DNA of 64,000 nucleotides from Flavobacteriaceae bacterium F08102 (lineage in GTDB: Bacteria; Bacteroidota; Bacteroidia; Flavobacteriales; Flavobacteriaceae). How positions within the stretch are numbered: position 1 is the first letter of the stretch; every line of letters begins with the position of its first letter. A model generated the notes under the pieces. That model worked only from the letters and a program-made list of their open reading frames with translations. It searched no databases and was not told the origin of the DNA. Below, piece by piece: positions 28,364 through 38,259 of this stretch. The stretch covers positions 248,001-312,000 of the forward strand of contig JALKAY010000004.1 in NCBI GenBank assembly GCA_023015935.1, given 5' to 3'. A program made the position numbers and the translations under genes.

Positions 28364-29299
28364 CTAAAAAGAATATCTCACCCCAACATTTATTCCTGTA
28401 CCACTTGAATTTACATATTGAGTTGGTATCATTCTAGCTTCACCTTGATTGGGTGAGGTAGTTGTACTTTGCGAATAATCATCACTAAAAATAAATTTCT
28501 TCTCATACGTACTTAAATCCGTAAGTTGTTGTCCAGGCACCAGTTGTGATTGACCTCCTGTTTCAGCCGTTGTTTGATAACTTATAATTTCGGCTGACTT
28601 ACTTTTAATACTGATATTCTTTAATTCAAACTCCCCAAAAACAACCATATTTTTTGAGATAGGATAAGTCATCCCCAAGGCACCAAAATACCCCACACTA
28701 AATTTAGAGGTTACTTCACTCTTTGCATTTACCACAAGATCCGTCCCTGAACCGCCTCCATTAATTTGTCGCGCTTTCGTTTCAATATTGAGTTTACCAG
28801 ATACAGGAACTATGGCTCCGATGCGTGCATATGGATTCCACTTTTTAAAGGAAGGGGTTAGGTAAATGCCTGGAGCGATATCTACCCCTCCCAAATACGC
28901 ATTCTCTTCAGATTTCATTTGAGGACTGTTCAATCTCCCAATGAGTGTTCGGTCACCATCAAAGTAATTAATTCCTAACTCTCCACCAACATAAGGATTA
29001 AACATATATCCCCCAGTAATATTAAATTTAAACCCACTTCCTAAAGTTCCATTAAGAGACTTAACCGTAGCCGAAGAACCATCCGAACTTACCGTTACAT
29101 CTGTTGATTGTTCTATGCCTGTCAATCCATTTGGGTCAGCATTATTGAATTCTGTTTTCCCCGTTTGAAATACATACCCTCCGCCTGCTCTAACATAAAA
29201 TTGATGGGGCTGAATCTGCTCATGAGATTCTTGTGATTGTACCATATTGCTTACTACTAAAACAGTAGCCAATACTAATCTTTTAACATTTTTTTTCAT
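28364..29299 (-). CDS. Outer-membrane beta-barrel protein
   Basis: This 311-residue protein has a signal peptide (MKKNVKRLVLATVLVVSNMVQSQ). It then shows barrel strands such as QFYVRAGGGYVFQTGK, FKFNITGGYMFNPYVGGELG and FSVGYFGALGMTYPISKNMVVFGEFELK, ending in the C-terminal pattern GINVGVRYSF with a final Phe. It fits the generic OmpW/OmpA-like eight-stranded barrel class of Bacteroidota; the ligand or role is unknown. It is a monocistronic minus-strand gene with about 470 bases of upstream non-coding DNA containing a candidate -7 element. Confidence 0.82.
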   Translation of the reverse strand: MKKNVKRLVLATVLVVSNMVQSQESHEQIQPHQFYVRAGGGYVFQTGKTEFNNADPNGLTGIEQSTDVTVSSDGSSATVKSLNGTLGSGFKFNITGGYMFNPYVGGELGINYFDGDRTLIGRLNSPQMKSEENAYLGGVDIAPGIYLTPSFKKWNPYARIGAIVPVSGKLNIETKARQINGGGSGTDLVVNAKSEVTSKFSVGYFGALGMTYPISKNMVVFGEFELKNISIKSKSAEIISYQTTAETGGQSQLVPGQQLTDLSTYEKKFIFSDDYSQSTTTSPNQGEARMIPTQYVNSSGTGINVGVRYSF

Positions 29300-29409
29300 C
29301 CTATTTAATTTTTTACACGGTTATTTAATTTTTTTTTCCGTCTAAAACGAAGTTTCGCAGCAATCTATAGACATGGTAATTTCTCATCGTCTCAGCTCCT
29401 TTTATAACA

Positions 29410-29417
29410 CAAAGGTA
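29410..29417 (-). promoter_or_regulatory. Putative -7 element for the beta-barrel gene
   Basis: On the minus strand this reads TACCTTTG, an exact TAnnTTTG match, 111 bases upstream of the ATG at 29299. No clear -33 box is seen. The rest of the gap, 29300-29771, has no gene. Confidence 0.4.
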
Positions 29418-29771
29418 AACCTACATCGGGGGACCGAATACTACTAAAGTAGCATCTCGCTACAGTATTAAAATCACCATACACATAACCCTTTTTAACA
29501 TATTTATAATAAGAATGTTAAGTTAATTAAAACCTCGAAGTAAATAGGGGTATTTTTTCTATTTAAAATCAATCAGAAAATAGAGGGCTCAAAACAAGCC
29601 TTCTTCAAAATTATGTAAAGAAAATAGGTTTCGAAATGATTTGAGCTAAACAGCTTACTTAACGTTAAACATTAGTTCTTTCAAGAATATTAACTAACTT
29701 ACAAACAAGTTATTACACATAACTAGAAATAGTAAATTGGGAAAGAGCCATAAAAATACAGAAAAATAGTT

Positions 29772-30362
29772 TCAAATTTCCGCATTATTCACTCCAAAAA
29801 GCAAGAATAAAATTCCGTGCATTTTTTCTCCAATCGATTTTCTTAAAAGTGCAAAAGCGCGAGTAATATGAGCTTCGACCGACTTTATAGAGGTGTCCAT
29901 ATGGGTTGCAATCTCCATATTGGTCAATCCTTCCTCCTTACTCAATAAAAAAATCTGCTTACATTTCGGTGGGAGTTTTTGAATCTCAACTTTCATTAAA
30001 GCAATTAATCGCTCTAAGGATTCTTCGTCTTCTTCTACGAGGGTGGATAGTGCATCAATGTATTTTTTTTCTAAGGCAAATACGGGTTTTTTCTTTCGAT
30101 AAGTATCAATAAATTCATTATAGACCGATTTGTATAAAAATCCATTGATTGAAAACGAATCCTTTAATTTATCGCGTTTTTTCCAGATTCGAATAAACAC
30201 ATTTTGAACGATATCCTCTGCAATGTCATCATCTTGTGTTAAACCTGCTGCGTAAATACAGAGCTTATGGTGGTAATTTTCAACGAGATAAGTATACGCT
30301 TTCGCATCTCCTTTTTTTAAGGCAGCAATAAAAACATCTTGATTAACATAGGGAGAAATCAC
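29772..30362 (-). CDS. ECF sigma-70 factor (locus 2)
   Basis: The 196-residue sigma factor has region 2 (DDIAEDIVQNVFIRIWKKRDKL, about residues 40-65) and region 4 (LPPKCKQIFLLSKEEGLTNMEIATHMDTS in pieces, about 133-180). It resembles the locus-1 sigma factor closely, including the shared IHTILWLLFGGN / MHGILFLLFGVN type of C-terminus, so the two are paralogues. It is divergent from fecR with a 114-base gap, the same geometry as locus 1. Confidence 0.93.
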   Translation of the reverse strand: MISPYVNQDVFIAALKKGDAKAYTYLVENYHHKLCIYAAGLTQDDDIAEDIVQNVFIRIWKKRDKLKDSFSINGFLYKSVYNEFIDTYRKKKPVFALEKKYIDALSTLVEEDEESLERLIALMKVEIQKLPPKCKQIFLLSKEEGLTNMEIATHMDTSIKSVEAHITRAFALLRKSIGEKMHGILFLLFGVNNAEI

Positions 30363-30476
30363 CTGATTTTTTTTTAGAAATGTAACTAAATAATCTGCAA
30401 ATTAAAAAATTAAACTTATAAAAAGTTAGGGTTGCATAAAATTCTTGCGTAATAAACATACTAACGTTGAAGAAAA

Positions 30477-31634
30477 ATGTCAATAAAAGTCCTCGATACA
30501 TTAATTATTAAGTACCTCAACAATACCATCTCTAACGATGAATTAGACGAGTTACACCTACTGCTAGAATCTAAGGAAAATGATAAAATTTTCACGAGTT
30601 ACCTTAAAACCAACTATGCTATAAGTTACAATATGAAAAAATTCAACACTGATAAATCCAAAAAACAGCTATTGGAAATGATTGCCAACGAACGAAAAGT
30701 GGTCAAAATACGCACGTTTCAATCCGCTGCAAAGTATGCCGCTGTTTTGCTCATTCTTTTAGCTAGTATTTATTTTTATCGACAAACTACGAGTTCTCCA
30801 CAAGAACTACTCAACATAAAAGAATCACAAATCACCCTTACCTTAAGTGATGGCAACGTTAAATTAATTAATCCCAAAGAGGAACAGGAGATTGTCGACA
30901 TCACAGGAAACGTCATTGGTATCCAACAAGGCAAAACCCTTAACTACGCACAAACCACCCCAACTAAAACCTTAACCTACAATGAGTTGACCGTTCCATA
31001 CGGTAAACGATTTAACCTTGCTCTTTCCGATGGTTCTCGTGTTTCCTTAAATTCAGGAACTACGATAAAATACCCTGTCCAGTTTATCAAAGGGAAAGAC
31101 CGTAAAGTATTTGTTACCGGAGAAGCATATTTTGACATTGAAAAAGACAGTCTTCACCCGTTTATCGTCAATGCACAGGACTTAAACATTCGTGTTTTAG
31201 GTACCCATTTCAATCTATCCTCTTTTCCTGAAGATAAACAAACTCAAGTAGTCTTGGTGGAAGGATCCGTAGGCATGTATTTAAAAGATGAAAAATTCAA
31301 TAGTCAAACAGCTGTTGTACTATCCCCTGGCCACATGGGGATTTTTAGTAAAGGAAATAAAAGCATCGATACAAGACAAGTAAACACTAGCATCTATACG
31401 TCATGGATCGATGGCAATATTGTTTTCAGGAAAGAAACATTCACTAGTATTATCACTAAATTAGAACGTTTATACAATGTACCCATCATTAATAATAATG
31501 AGGAAATTGCCCATGAGACATTCAATGCCAACGTAAATATTGAGGAAGAATCGCTAGAGCAAGTCCTCGATTATTTCAAAAAGGTATATGAAATTCACTA
31601 TCAAATCGTCAATAACAAAATTGTAATTAAATAA
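30477..31634 (+). CDS. FecR-type anti-sigma factor (locus 2)
   Basis: The 385-residue protein has an N-terminal cytoplasmic helix bundle (LDTLIIKYLNNTISNDELDE). A membrane helix (AAKYAAVLLILLASIYFY, about residues 84-101) follows, then a periplasmic FecR domain around 150-290 (LTVPYGKRFNLALSDGSRVSLNSGT). The protein ends with a DUF4974-like domain, about 310-385. It would regulate the divergent sigma factor in response to the SusC STN domain. A stem-loop lies between it and susC. Confidence 0.92.
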   Translation: MSIKVLDTLIIKYLNNTISNDELDELHLLLESKENDKIFTSYLKTNYAISYNMKKFNTDKSKKQLLEMIANERKVVKIRTFQSAAKYAAVLLILLASIYFYRQTTSSPQELLNIKESQITLTLSDGNVKLINPKEEQEIVDITGNVIGIQQGKTLNYAQTTPTKTLTYNELTVPYGKRFNLALSDGSRVSLNSGTTIKYPVQFIKGKDRKVFVTGEAYFDIEKDSLHPFIVNAQDLNIRVLGTHFNLSSFPEDKQTQVVLVEGSVGMYLKDEKFNSQTAVVLSPGHMGIFSKGNKSIDTRQVNTSIYTSWIDGNIVFRKETFTSIITKLERLYNVPIINNNEEIAHETFNANVNIEEESLEQVLDYFKKVYEIHYQIVNNKIVIK

Positions 31635-31755
31635 AACTGCCTATGAAGAACCTCTAATTATATCAATTATCTATACGACTAGCATTGTACTTGGTCGCTC
31701 GACGAAAGTCCTTACCCCCCTTTAATGGAATGAGCTACTTAGTAAAATAAAAAAA

Positions 31756-31783
31756 ATCGGAAAATGCTGTAACATTTCCCGAT
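31756..31783 (+). promoter_or_regulatory. Stem-loop between fecR and susC, locus 2
   Basis: ATCGGAAAATG (31756-31766) and CATTTCCCGAT (31773-31783) pair in 10 of 11 positions around a 6-base loop, 122 bases after fecR and 51 bases before the susC start. The place and size match the stem-loops of loci 1 and 3. It may attenuate read-through or stabilise the susC transcript. Confidence 0.5.
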
Positions 31784-31833
31784 GGGTCAAAGTGATCAAT
31801 AAAATTATTAACCACTAACAAACACTTAAAAAT

Positions 31834-34800
31834 ATGAAAAATCTTTTTACTTGTAAAGAAAAGGTTGTACCAATTCTTAAAAAGAACTTAAAAATGAAAT
31901 TATCCGTGCTTTTTTCCTTTGTGATTATTTGTACGTTACAGGCAAATACGACCAATGCACAACATAAAATCACTTTAAATGTCAAGAATACATCTATCGC
32001 CAGTATTATTGATGAAATTGAGACTACGACCGACTTTAAATTCATTTTCAGGACTTCTGTCATCAACTTAAAGCGAAAATTCTCTCTCAATGTCAAAGAG
32101 GAAAATGTTGAAACTGTTTTAAAAATACTGTTTAACAAAACGAATACGAGTTTTGAGGTCCTTAACAGTAAAATATTCCTTTCTAAATCTACTCATAAGC
32201 TAGGAGAGTCAAGGCAACAGATTTCCGTAAAAGGGATTGTTAGAGATCAAGGTGGTGTACCGATACCAGGCGTTACCATTCGTCTTAAAGGAACAGCCAA
32301 GGCAACCTCAACAGATCTTAGTGGTGAATTTCACATTCAGCTACCAAGTGGTAATAATGTGTTGGTTTTTTCATCGATAGGATATCAAAGTAAAGAAGTC
32401 ATTGTGGGAGATCAAATTTCCTTGACTATAACCCTTGAAGAGTCAATTAATGAATTAGAAGAAGTTGTATTAAGCGGTGGTTACTATTCAACAACTGAAC
32501 GCTTAAAAACTGGAAATATCAGTAAAGTTACCGCTAAAGAAATCAGCAGAACACCCGTCGCAAATCCCATGGGTGCCCTTCAAGGTCGAATTCCAGGTAT
32601 GGTGATTACCCAGTCAAGTGGAAACCCAGGAGCCGCATTTGAGGTAGAAATTAGGGGCCGTACACAAATTGATCAAATCAATGGTGCATCAGACGAACCA
32701 TTATACATTATTGACAATGTACCCTTAGCCAGCGGTAATGAATATATTAATCAACTAAATTCTGCCATCAGCGCTTCTTCATTAAGTGGGTTGAGTCCAC
32801 TATACAGCTTAAACCTTGCTGATATTGAAAGCATCGAAATTCTAAAAGATGCTGATGCAACAGCAATTTATGGTAGTAGAGGAGCTAGTGGAGTTGTTTT
32901 AATTACTACGAAAAAAGGAAAAACAGGTAAATCTACGTTTAATATAAGTGCTTCTAGTGGAATCAGTGTTGCTCCGTTGCCAGACATGCTCAGCACCAAG
33001 GAATATGTAGCTATGCGAATGGAAGCCTTAGCCAATGATGGGCTTGACCTAGAAACACTCGCAAATAGTTCACGATTATCAGACAGAAATAAGGTCTATG
33101 ATTTAGCACAATACGATACATCACGCGATGAAAATTTGACCAAACAATTAATAGGTGGTACGGCTCATACAACGGATTTTCAGGCATCAATTTCTGGAGG
33201 TACTGAACTTACACAATATATACTTAGTGGTGGCTATCACGAAGAATCCATGGTAGTCCCTGGTGATTTCCCTAACAGTAGAGCCTCAGGAAGATTTCAT
33301 ATAAATACCCGTTCGAAGGATAAAAAATTTAACGGAGCATTTTCTGCAAGTTATGCTTCAACCTTAAATACCAGTTCGTCTACAGACCTTTCTTTTGCTT
33401 TATCTTTAGCGCCCAATTATCAATTATATGATAAAAATGGTGATTTAGCATGGAATGAAGGTGGGTATAAATCAAATAACCCACTATCTTATTTATTAAA
33501 AAAGTATGAGGCCCAAACAAACTCACTTAATGCGAATGCCGTTCTCTCCTATCAAATCCTTCCAGGATTAACCCTAAAAAGCAGTGTAGGATATAACCTG
33601 ATTACTTCTGACGAAAATCGAATCACCCCATCTACAGCCATAAATCCACTCGATCGAACAGGCGCAGATGGAACGTATTTATTTGGACACAATACCTTTA
33701 AAAGTTGGATTGTTGAACCTCAATTAGAATACAATAAAAAATTCAAAACCTCCACCCTTAGTATATTAGCTGGCGGATCCTTTCAAAGTCAAGAAAGTAA
33801 AGGATATCAACTCTTCGTAAAAGGCTATGAAGATGATGATCAAATTGGTTCGTTAGCCGTAGTTACCCCTGATATGCTTTTTTCACCAACGAGTAATTTT
33901 TCAGAATACAAATACGCTGCTGTTTTTGGGCGGATTAACTATAATTTCTTAGACAAATACATCCTAAATTTATCGGGACGACGAGATGGTTCTAGTAGAT
34001 TTGGTCCCAATTATCGTTTCTCAAATTTTGGGGCCATTGGTGGGGCTTGGATTTTTAGTAAGGAAGCCTTTATGGAAGATTTATCATTCATTACTTTTGC
34101 AAAACTGAGAGGAAGTTACGGAGTAACTGGAAATGATAAAATTGGAAATTATAAATACCAAGATGTATACACCGCTGGTTTCTCAACGAGTAGTTACAAT
34201 GGTGACCCCGCTTTAACACCCGCTTCATTATTTAACCCAAATTTACATTGGGAACGAAATATAAAAACTGAATTCGCTTTAGATCTTTACCTCATAAAAG
34301 ATCGTTTCCAAATTTCAACCGCATGGTATAGTAATATTTCCTCTGATCCTTTAGTGAGCTATCCTTTACCTACCACAACAGGTTATAGCAGCGTTGTCAA
34401 CAACCTCGAAGGAGTAAAAGTTCAAAATAAAGGGCTTGAGTTACAACTTAGCTCCAGAAACTTCAACAATGAAAACCTGAGATGGTCTACAAGCTTTAAC
34501 CTTACCATTCCAAGTAATAAACTAGTTGAATTTCCAAATTTTGAAGAATCTTCTTATACCTCAAATTACGCTATTGGAAAATCATTAAATACAGTCATTG
34601 TTGGACATGTACTTGGGGTTGACTCAGAAACTGGATTGTACAAACTAAAAGATTATAATGACAATGGCATGTTTGACAGTGCAATAGATGGCGATTTTAG
34701 ACCACAACTTGATACAGATCCCGACTTTTATGGAGGGTTACAAAATTCAATTTCCTATAAAGGTGTAACACTCGATGTACTTTTTCAATATAAAAAACAA

Positions 34801-35226
34801 ATGGGTAGAAATTGGATAGGTTCCTATACCTCCTTCACTTCCCCTGTAGGTGCTGTGGGAGTAAATTATCCAGATGTAGTTTTAAATCGTTGGCAAAATC
34901 CAGGTGATCAAACAGACATTCAACGTTTCACTACATCAGGATCTTTTCTTGATTTGTACAATTTAAATGGTGGACATGTACCTGCTTATTTTTCGGATCT
35001 TCAATATACCGATGTATCCTTTGTACGTTTAAAAAACGTATCCCTATCCTATAATCTCCCCAAAGATTTCTTAGGTAAAATCGGGTTACAATCGATGCGT
35101 ATTTATACACAAGGACACAATCTGTTAACCTTCACTCCATATAAAATTGGAGATCCAGAGACGGCAACCTTAAACAGATTACCTCCTTTACGTACCTTCA
35201 TTTTTGGTGCACAAATAAGCTTTTAA
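31834..35226 (+). CDS. SusC/RagA TonB-dependent transporter with STN domain, GYY type (locus 2)
   Basis: The 1130-residue protein has a signal segment (LKMKLSVLFSFVIICTLQANTT, ending about residue 43) and an STN domain, about 45-120. A carboxypeptidase-regulatory-like domain follows at about 133-215 (GIVRDQGGVPIPGVTIRLKG). The plug has ALQGRIPGMVITQSSGNPG and LKDADATAIYGSRGASGVV, and the barrel ends FGAQISF. In place of the usual VVVGYGT it has VVLSGGYYSTTERLKTGNIS, a variant shared with locus 3. An internal Met at residue 21 is an alternative start nearer to the signal core. susD follows after 18 bases. Confidence 0.94.
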   Translation: MKNLFTCKEKVVPILKKNLKMKLSVLFSFVIICTLQANTTNAQHKITLNVKNTSIASIIDEIETTTDFKFIFRTSVINLKRKFSLNVKEENVETVLKILFNKTNTSFEVLNSKIFLSKSTHKLGESRQQISVKGIVRDQGGVPIPGVTIRLKGTAKATSTDLSGEFHIQLPSGNNVLVFSSIGYQSKEVIVGDQISLTITLEESINELEEVVLSGGYYSTTERLKTGNISKVTAKEISRTPVANPMGALQGRIPGMVITQSSGNPGAAFEVEIRGRTQIDQINGASDEPLYIIDNVPLASGNEYINQLNSAISASSLSGLSPLYSLNLADIESIEILKDADATAIYGSRGASGVVLITTKKGKTGKSTFNISASSGISVAPLPDMLSTKEYVAMRMEALANDGLDLETLANSSRLSDRNKVYDLAQYDTSRDENLTKQLIGGTAHTTDFQASISGGTELTQYILSGGYHEESMVVPGDFPNSRASGRFHINTRSKDKKFNGAFSASYASTLNTSSSTDLSFALSLAPNYQLYDKNGDLAWNEGGYKSNNPLSYLLKKYEAQTNSLNANAVLSYQILPGLTLKSSVGYNLITSDENRITPSTAINPLDRTGADGTYLFGHNTFKSWIVEPQLEYNKKFKTSTLSILAGGSFQSQESKGYQLFVKGYEDDDQIGSLAVVTPDMLFSPTSNFSEYKYAAVFGRINYNFLDKYILNLSGRRDGSSRFGPNYRFSNFGAIGGAWIFSKEAFMEDLSFITFAKLRGSYGVTGNDKIGNYKYQDVYTAGFSTSSYNGDPALTPASLFNPNLHWERNIKTEFALDLYLIKDRFQISTAWYSNISSDPLVSYPLPTTTGYSSVVNNLEGVKVQNKGLELQLSSRNFNNENLRWSTSFNLTIPSNKLVEFPNFEESSYTSNYAIGKSLNTVIVGHVLGVDSETGLYKLKDYNDNGMFDSAIDGDFRPQLDTDPDFYGGLQNSISYKGVTLDVLFQYKKQMGRNWIGSYTSFTSPVGAVGVNYPDVVLNRWQNPGDQTDIQRFTTSGSFLDLYNLNGGHVPAYFSDLQYTDVSFVRLKNVSLSYNLPKDFLGKIGLQSMRIYTQGHNLLTFTPYKIGDPETATLNRLPPLRTFIFGAQISF

Positions 35227-35244
35227 TATCTAAAAATTATCATT

Positions 35245-36624
35245 ATGAAATTAAAAAAATATAAAATATCGTCCCGAACAATTCAATATATACTCTTCAT
35301 CTCATTGTGTTTAACCAGCTTAACAAGTTGTGAAGACTATGTCGATTTAGAATTACCACCACACCTTGTCAATACGGATGAAGTATTTTCAGGGGAAGGT
35401 TCAGCCGAATCTGCTGTACGAGGAATTTATGCATACGCAACAGGAAGTACGGCTATTACCTCCATGTTCAAACTTGTAGGTCTTGCCTCTGACGAGTTAG
35501 AAAAGACGAGTTATTCAACAGAAGAAACAATGTTTGCAACGAATCAAATTGCCCCTACCAGCAGTAGTATTCGAAATATTTGGAAAGGCTATTACAATAT
35601 CATTTACCAATGCAACAATGTAATTATAAACCTTGAAGCATCGACTGTATTATCAGATGATTTTAAAAATCAGCTCATTGGCGAAGCAAAATTCATTCGG
35701 GCCTTTAGCTATTTTTACCTTACCAACCTTTGGGGTGATGTACCTCTTAATTTACAAACATCCTATGAAGTGAGCCGACTCTTACCACGCGTTTCTCAAA
35801 GTGTCATATACGATCAAATAGTCGATGACTTACAAGATGCACAAACAAAATTGAGTACGACCCTATATACAAATCCTGGCGAACGAATTCGGGCAAATTA
35901 TTGGGCAGCAACTGCCTTATTAGCAAGGGTACATTTATACAATGAAAATTGGGCTGAAGCAGAAGAAGAAGCAAGTACGGTAATAAATTCAACGCTCTTT
36001 GAATTAGAAACTTTAGAGCGTACTTTTTACGATAATTCGAAAGAAAACATAATACAATTGGCAAATCCAGGGTCAAATCGATATACCTATGTTCAATTAG
36101 TCGGTTTCTCGATTTCAAGACCTACGTATCGTTTAACAAGTTACCTTAGTGACAGTATTGCATTGGATGATCATCGTAGAGCACAATGGTTAACACCTAA
36201 CCTTGATGGAGTACATAAATACAAATCGTATTCTAATTTTTCAGGTCCAGATCAGCCTGAAGCGAATAGTATGCTTCGTCTCGGAGAACTCTATTTAATT
36301 AGGGCAGAAGCTCGTGCACATCAAAACAAGCTTCTAGGTAGCAATAGTGCAGAAGAAGATCTAAACACAATTCGCCAAAGAGCTGGATTAGGTGCTACAC
36401 CCGCAACCACTCAAGAAGAATTCCTAGAAGCTATTTTTACGGAGCGTACACGCGAATTATTTGGCGAATGGGGACATCGTTGGTTTGACGTTATAAGAAC
36501 AGGACAAGCTGATACCATTTTTGGTACTCATAAAGCCTCCTGGGAGTCTGAAGCAGCCCTATTCCCTATTCCATATGACGACCTTCAGAAAAATCCAAAT
36601 TTAACACAAAATACAGGATACTAA
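35245..36624 (+). CDS. RagB/SusD family lipoprotein (locus 2)
   Basis: This 459-residue lipoprotein has a signal ending LCLTSLTSC, with the lipid-acceptor Cys near residue 29, followed by EDYVDLELPPH. SusD helices (IGEAKFIRAFSYFYLTNLWGDVPL) and the C-terminal family block (MLRLGELYLIRAEARAHQ, RTRELFGEWGHRWFDVIRTG, FPIPYDDLQKNPNLTQNTGY) are all present. It forms the lid of the SusC channel encoded 18 bases upstream. Of the other two SusD proteins it resembles the locus-3 protein more in length and in its start motif SCED. Confidence 0.93.
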   Translation: MKLKKYKISSRTIQYILFISLCLTSLTSCEDYVDLELPPHLVNTDEVFSGEGSAESAVRGIYAYATGSTAITSMFKLVGLASDELEKTSYSTEETMFATNQIAPTSSSIRNIWKGYYNIIYQCNNVIINLEASTVLSDDFKNQLIGEAKFIRAFSYFYLTNLWGDVPLNLQTSYEVSRLLPRVSQSVIYDQIVDDLQDAQTKLSTTLYTNPGERIRANYWAATALLARVHLYNENWAEAEEEASTVINSTLFELETLERTFYDNSKENIIQLANPGSNRYTYVQLVGFSISRPTYRLTSYLSDSIALDDHRRAQWLTPNLDGVHKYKSYSNFSGPDQPEANSMLRLGELYLIRAEARAHQNKLLGSNSAEEDLNTIRQRAGLGATPATTQEEFLEAIFTERTRELFGEWGHRWFDVIRTGQADTIFGTHKASWESEAALFPIPYDDLQKNPNLTQNTGY

Positions 36625-36748
36625 TCGCCTCAAAACATCTTGACTTTATGTAGGGGAGTAGGTAAAATCACTACTCCCTTGATAGAGTTATTATACCTAA
36701 ATGGAAAGTACAAGATGAATAAAATTGCTAAAACATAAATTTAAAAAA

Positions 36749-37906
36749 ATGAAAATACCAAAAAGTTTCGGTTTACTTTGTATCCTCATCCTTTGCATGA
36801 GTTGCAGTCAAGCAAAAAATGACAACAGCTATACCCTTACTATTAAGATGAAAAACCTACAAAACCCAGCTGCCAAGGTGTATATGACAAGTTCATTTAT
36901 GAAGGTAAACACAGAAACTATCCTCGATTCAGCCAGTTTCACCTCGAAAGGTTTCACTTTTACGGGTACTACAGAAGCTCCCAAATTAGTGTATTTAGTC
37001 TTTGATAACGATGGTGTAGGAATAAAACAAACGTCAAAATTAAGTGGCATTTTAATGATGTACCTTGAACCTGGTACTATTCATATAGCCATTGAAAATG
37101 AAATTGCAAAGGCAGTCATTACAGGCTCACCATTAAACACTGCATATAAGGAATACATAGAAGCTACGAAAGTTCCTAAATCGTTTAATACTGAGTTTAC
37201 TGAACTTCGGCGTGCTATAAAAGCTGAGCATGATGTTGAAAAACAAAAAGTCCTCAAAGATAAACTGGTCCTTAGTTCACAAAATCGCGCTAAATACCGA
37301 GATTCTTTATACATCGCTTATATTCAAAATCACCGTGATTCCTATTTCAGCCTGGAAGCACTCGCGAGTTTAAACCAAGTGAATGTCGATCAAAAAGTAT
37401 TAGGTCCATTATTTGAAAGCCTCTCTGTTAAACTACGCGCCAGTGAAAAAGGGGTCGAACTTTTTGAGAAAATGTCCAAAAAAAATGCCACTATTGGTGA
37501 TATAGCTCCCGATTTTTCTCAAGAAGATGAAGCGGGTAACTCGATAAAACTTTCAGATTATCGCGGTTCTTATGTGTTAATCGACTTTTGGGCGTCTTGG
37601 TGCGCACCATGTCGTGCTGAAAACCCAAATTTGGTAAAAGCGTATACTAAATACCATTCAAAAGGATTTGAAATTCTTGCTGTATCATTAGACACCAATC
37701 GAGACGCATGGCTTAAAGCAATTCAAGAAGAAGACTTAGCATGGAAACACGTTTCAGACCTCAAAGGGTTTGACAATGAAGTAGCTAAACGCTACGAGGT
37801 TACTTCCATTCCTAAAAATATCCTTGTGGACCCTAATGGTATAATTATCGGCATAAATTATAGAGGTTATACCTTGGAAGAAAAACTCGATGAAATATTT
37901 GAATAA
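36749..37906 (+). CDS. TlpA/AhpC-like thiol-disulfide lipoprotein with DUF4369 (locus 2)
   Basis: This protein has 385 residues from the ATG at 36749; a TTG at 36725 would place 8 extra residues before the signal. The lipoprotein signal CILILCMSC is followed by a DUF4369-like beta domain (about 27-125), a helical linker (about 130-245) and a thioredoxin/redoxin domain with IGDIAPDFSQEDEAG and active site WCAPC (284-288). A cis-Pro segment EVTSIPKNILVDP follows. It presumably handles thiols or disulfides in the envelope for the substrate imported by SusCD. It is the last gene before a terminator. Confidence 0.88.
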   Translation: MKIPKSFGLLCILILCMSCSQAKNDNSYTLTIKMKNLQNPAAKVYMTSSFMKVNTETILDSASFTSKGFTFTGTTEAPKLVYLVFDNDGVGIKQTSKLSGILMMYLEPGTIHIAIENEIAKAVITGSPLNTAYKEYIEATKVPKSFNTEFTELRRAIKAEHDVEKQKVLKDKLVLSSQNRAKYRDSLYIAYIQNHRDSYFSLEALASLNQVNVDQKVLGPLFESLSVKLRASEKGVELFEKMSKKNATIGDIAPDFSQEDEAGNSIKLSDYRGSYVLIDFWASWCAPCRAENPNLVKAYTKYHSKGFEILAVSLDTNRDAWLKAIQEEDLAWKHVSDLKGFDNEVAKRYEVTSIPKNILVDPNGIIIGINYRGYTLEEKLDEIFE

Positions 37907-37938
37907 AACCAACTAAACCTATTTTCTTATTTGACCTC

Positions 37939-37975
37939 AAAAAGCGTTTCTCAATACAAAGAGAACGCTTTTTTT
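37939..37975 (+). terminator. Rho-independent terminator of uptake locus 2
   Basis: The stem AAAAAGCGTT-T-CTC (37939-37952) pairs with GAGAACGCTTTTT (from 37961) over an 8-base loop and runs into seven or more Ts. It lies 33 bases after the tlpA-like stop. Confidence 0.85.
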
Positions 37976-38044
37976 ATTTTCGCTTCTTCTTTTAGCCTAT
38001 CTTCAAATCGATATAGTATTTGTATTATCACAAAACGTTCACCT

Positions 38045-38164
38045 ATGAAGTCAAAAAATTCACTTTTCAGTTTACCCATTGTAATTCAAAGCTACCAACT
38101 CGGTATCCACCTTGCGTTCAACCAAATCACCCCTGAAATCAATAGCTTAGATGAAGTTTTTTAA
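38045..38164 (+). CDS. Possible 39-residue small protein
   Basis: The ATG at 38045 opens MKSKNSLFSLPIVIQSYQLG and ends ITPEINSLDEVF. It has no recognised domain or membrane segment. The surrounding gap (37976-38259) otherwise holds no gene, so this may be chance. Confidence 0.2.
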   Translation: MKSKNSLFSLPIVIQSYQLGIHLAFNQITPEINSLDEVF

Positions 38165-38259
38165 TGCTTCGACCCATATACGCTTTGACTAGATAAAAGT
38201 AGCTACCTTTACGCCATTATTATGATTCAACATCTAAATTCTGTAAAAATAAGCATACC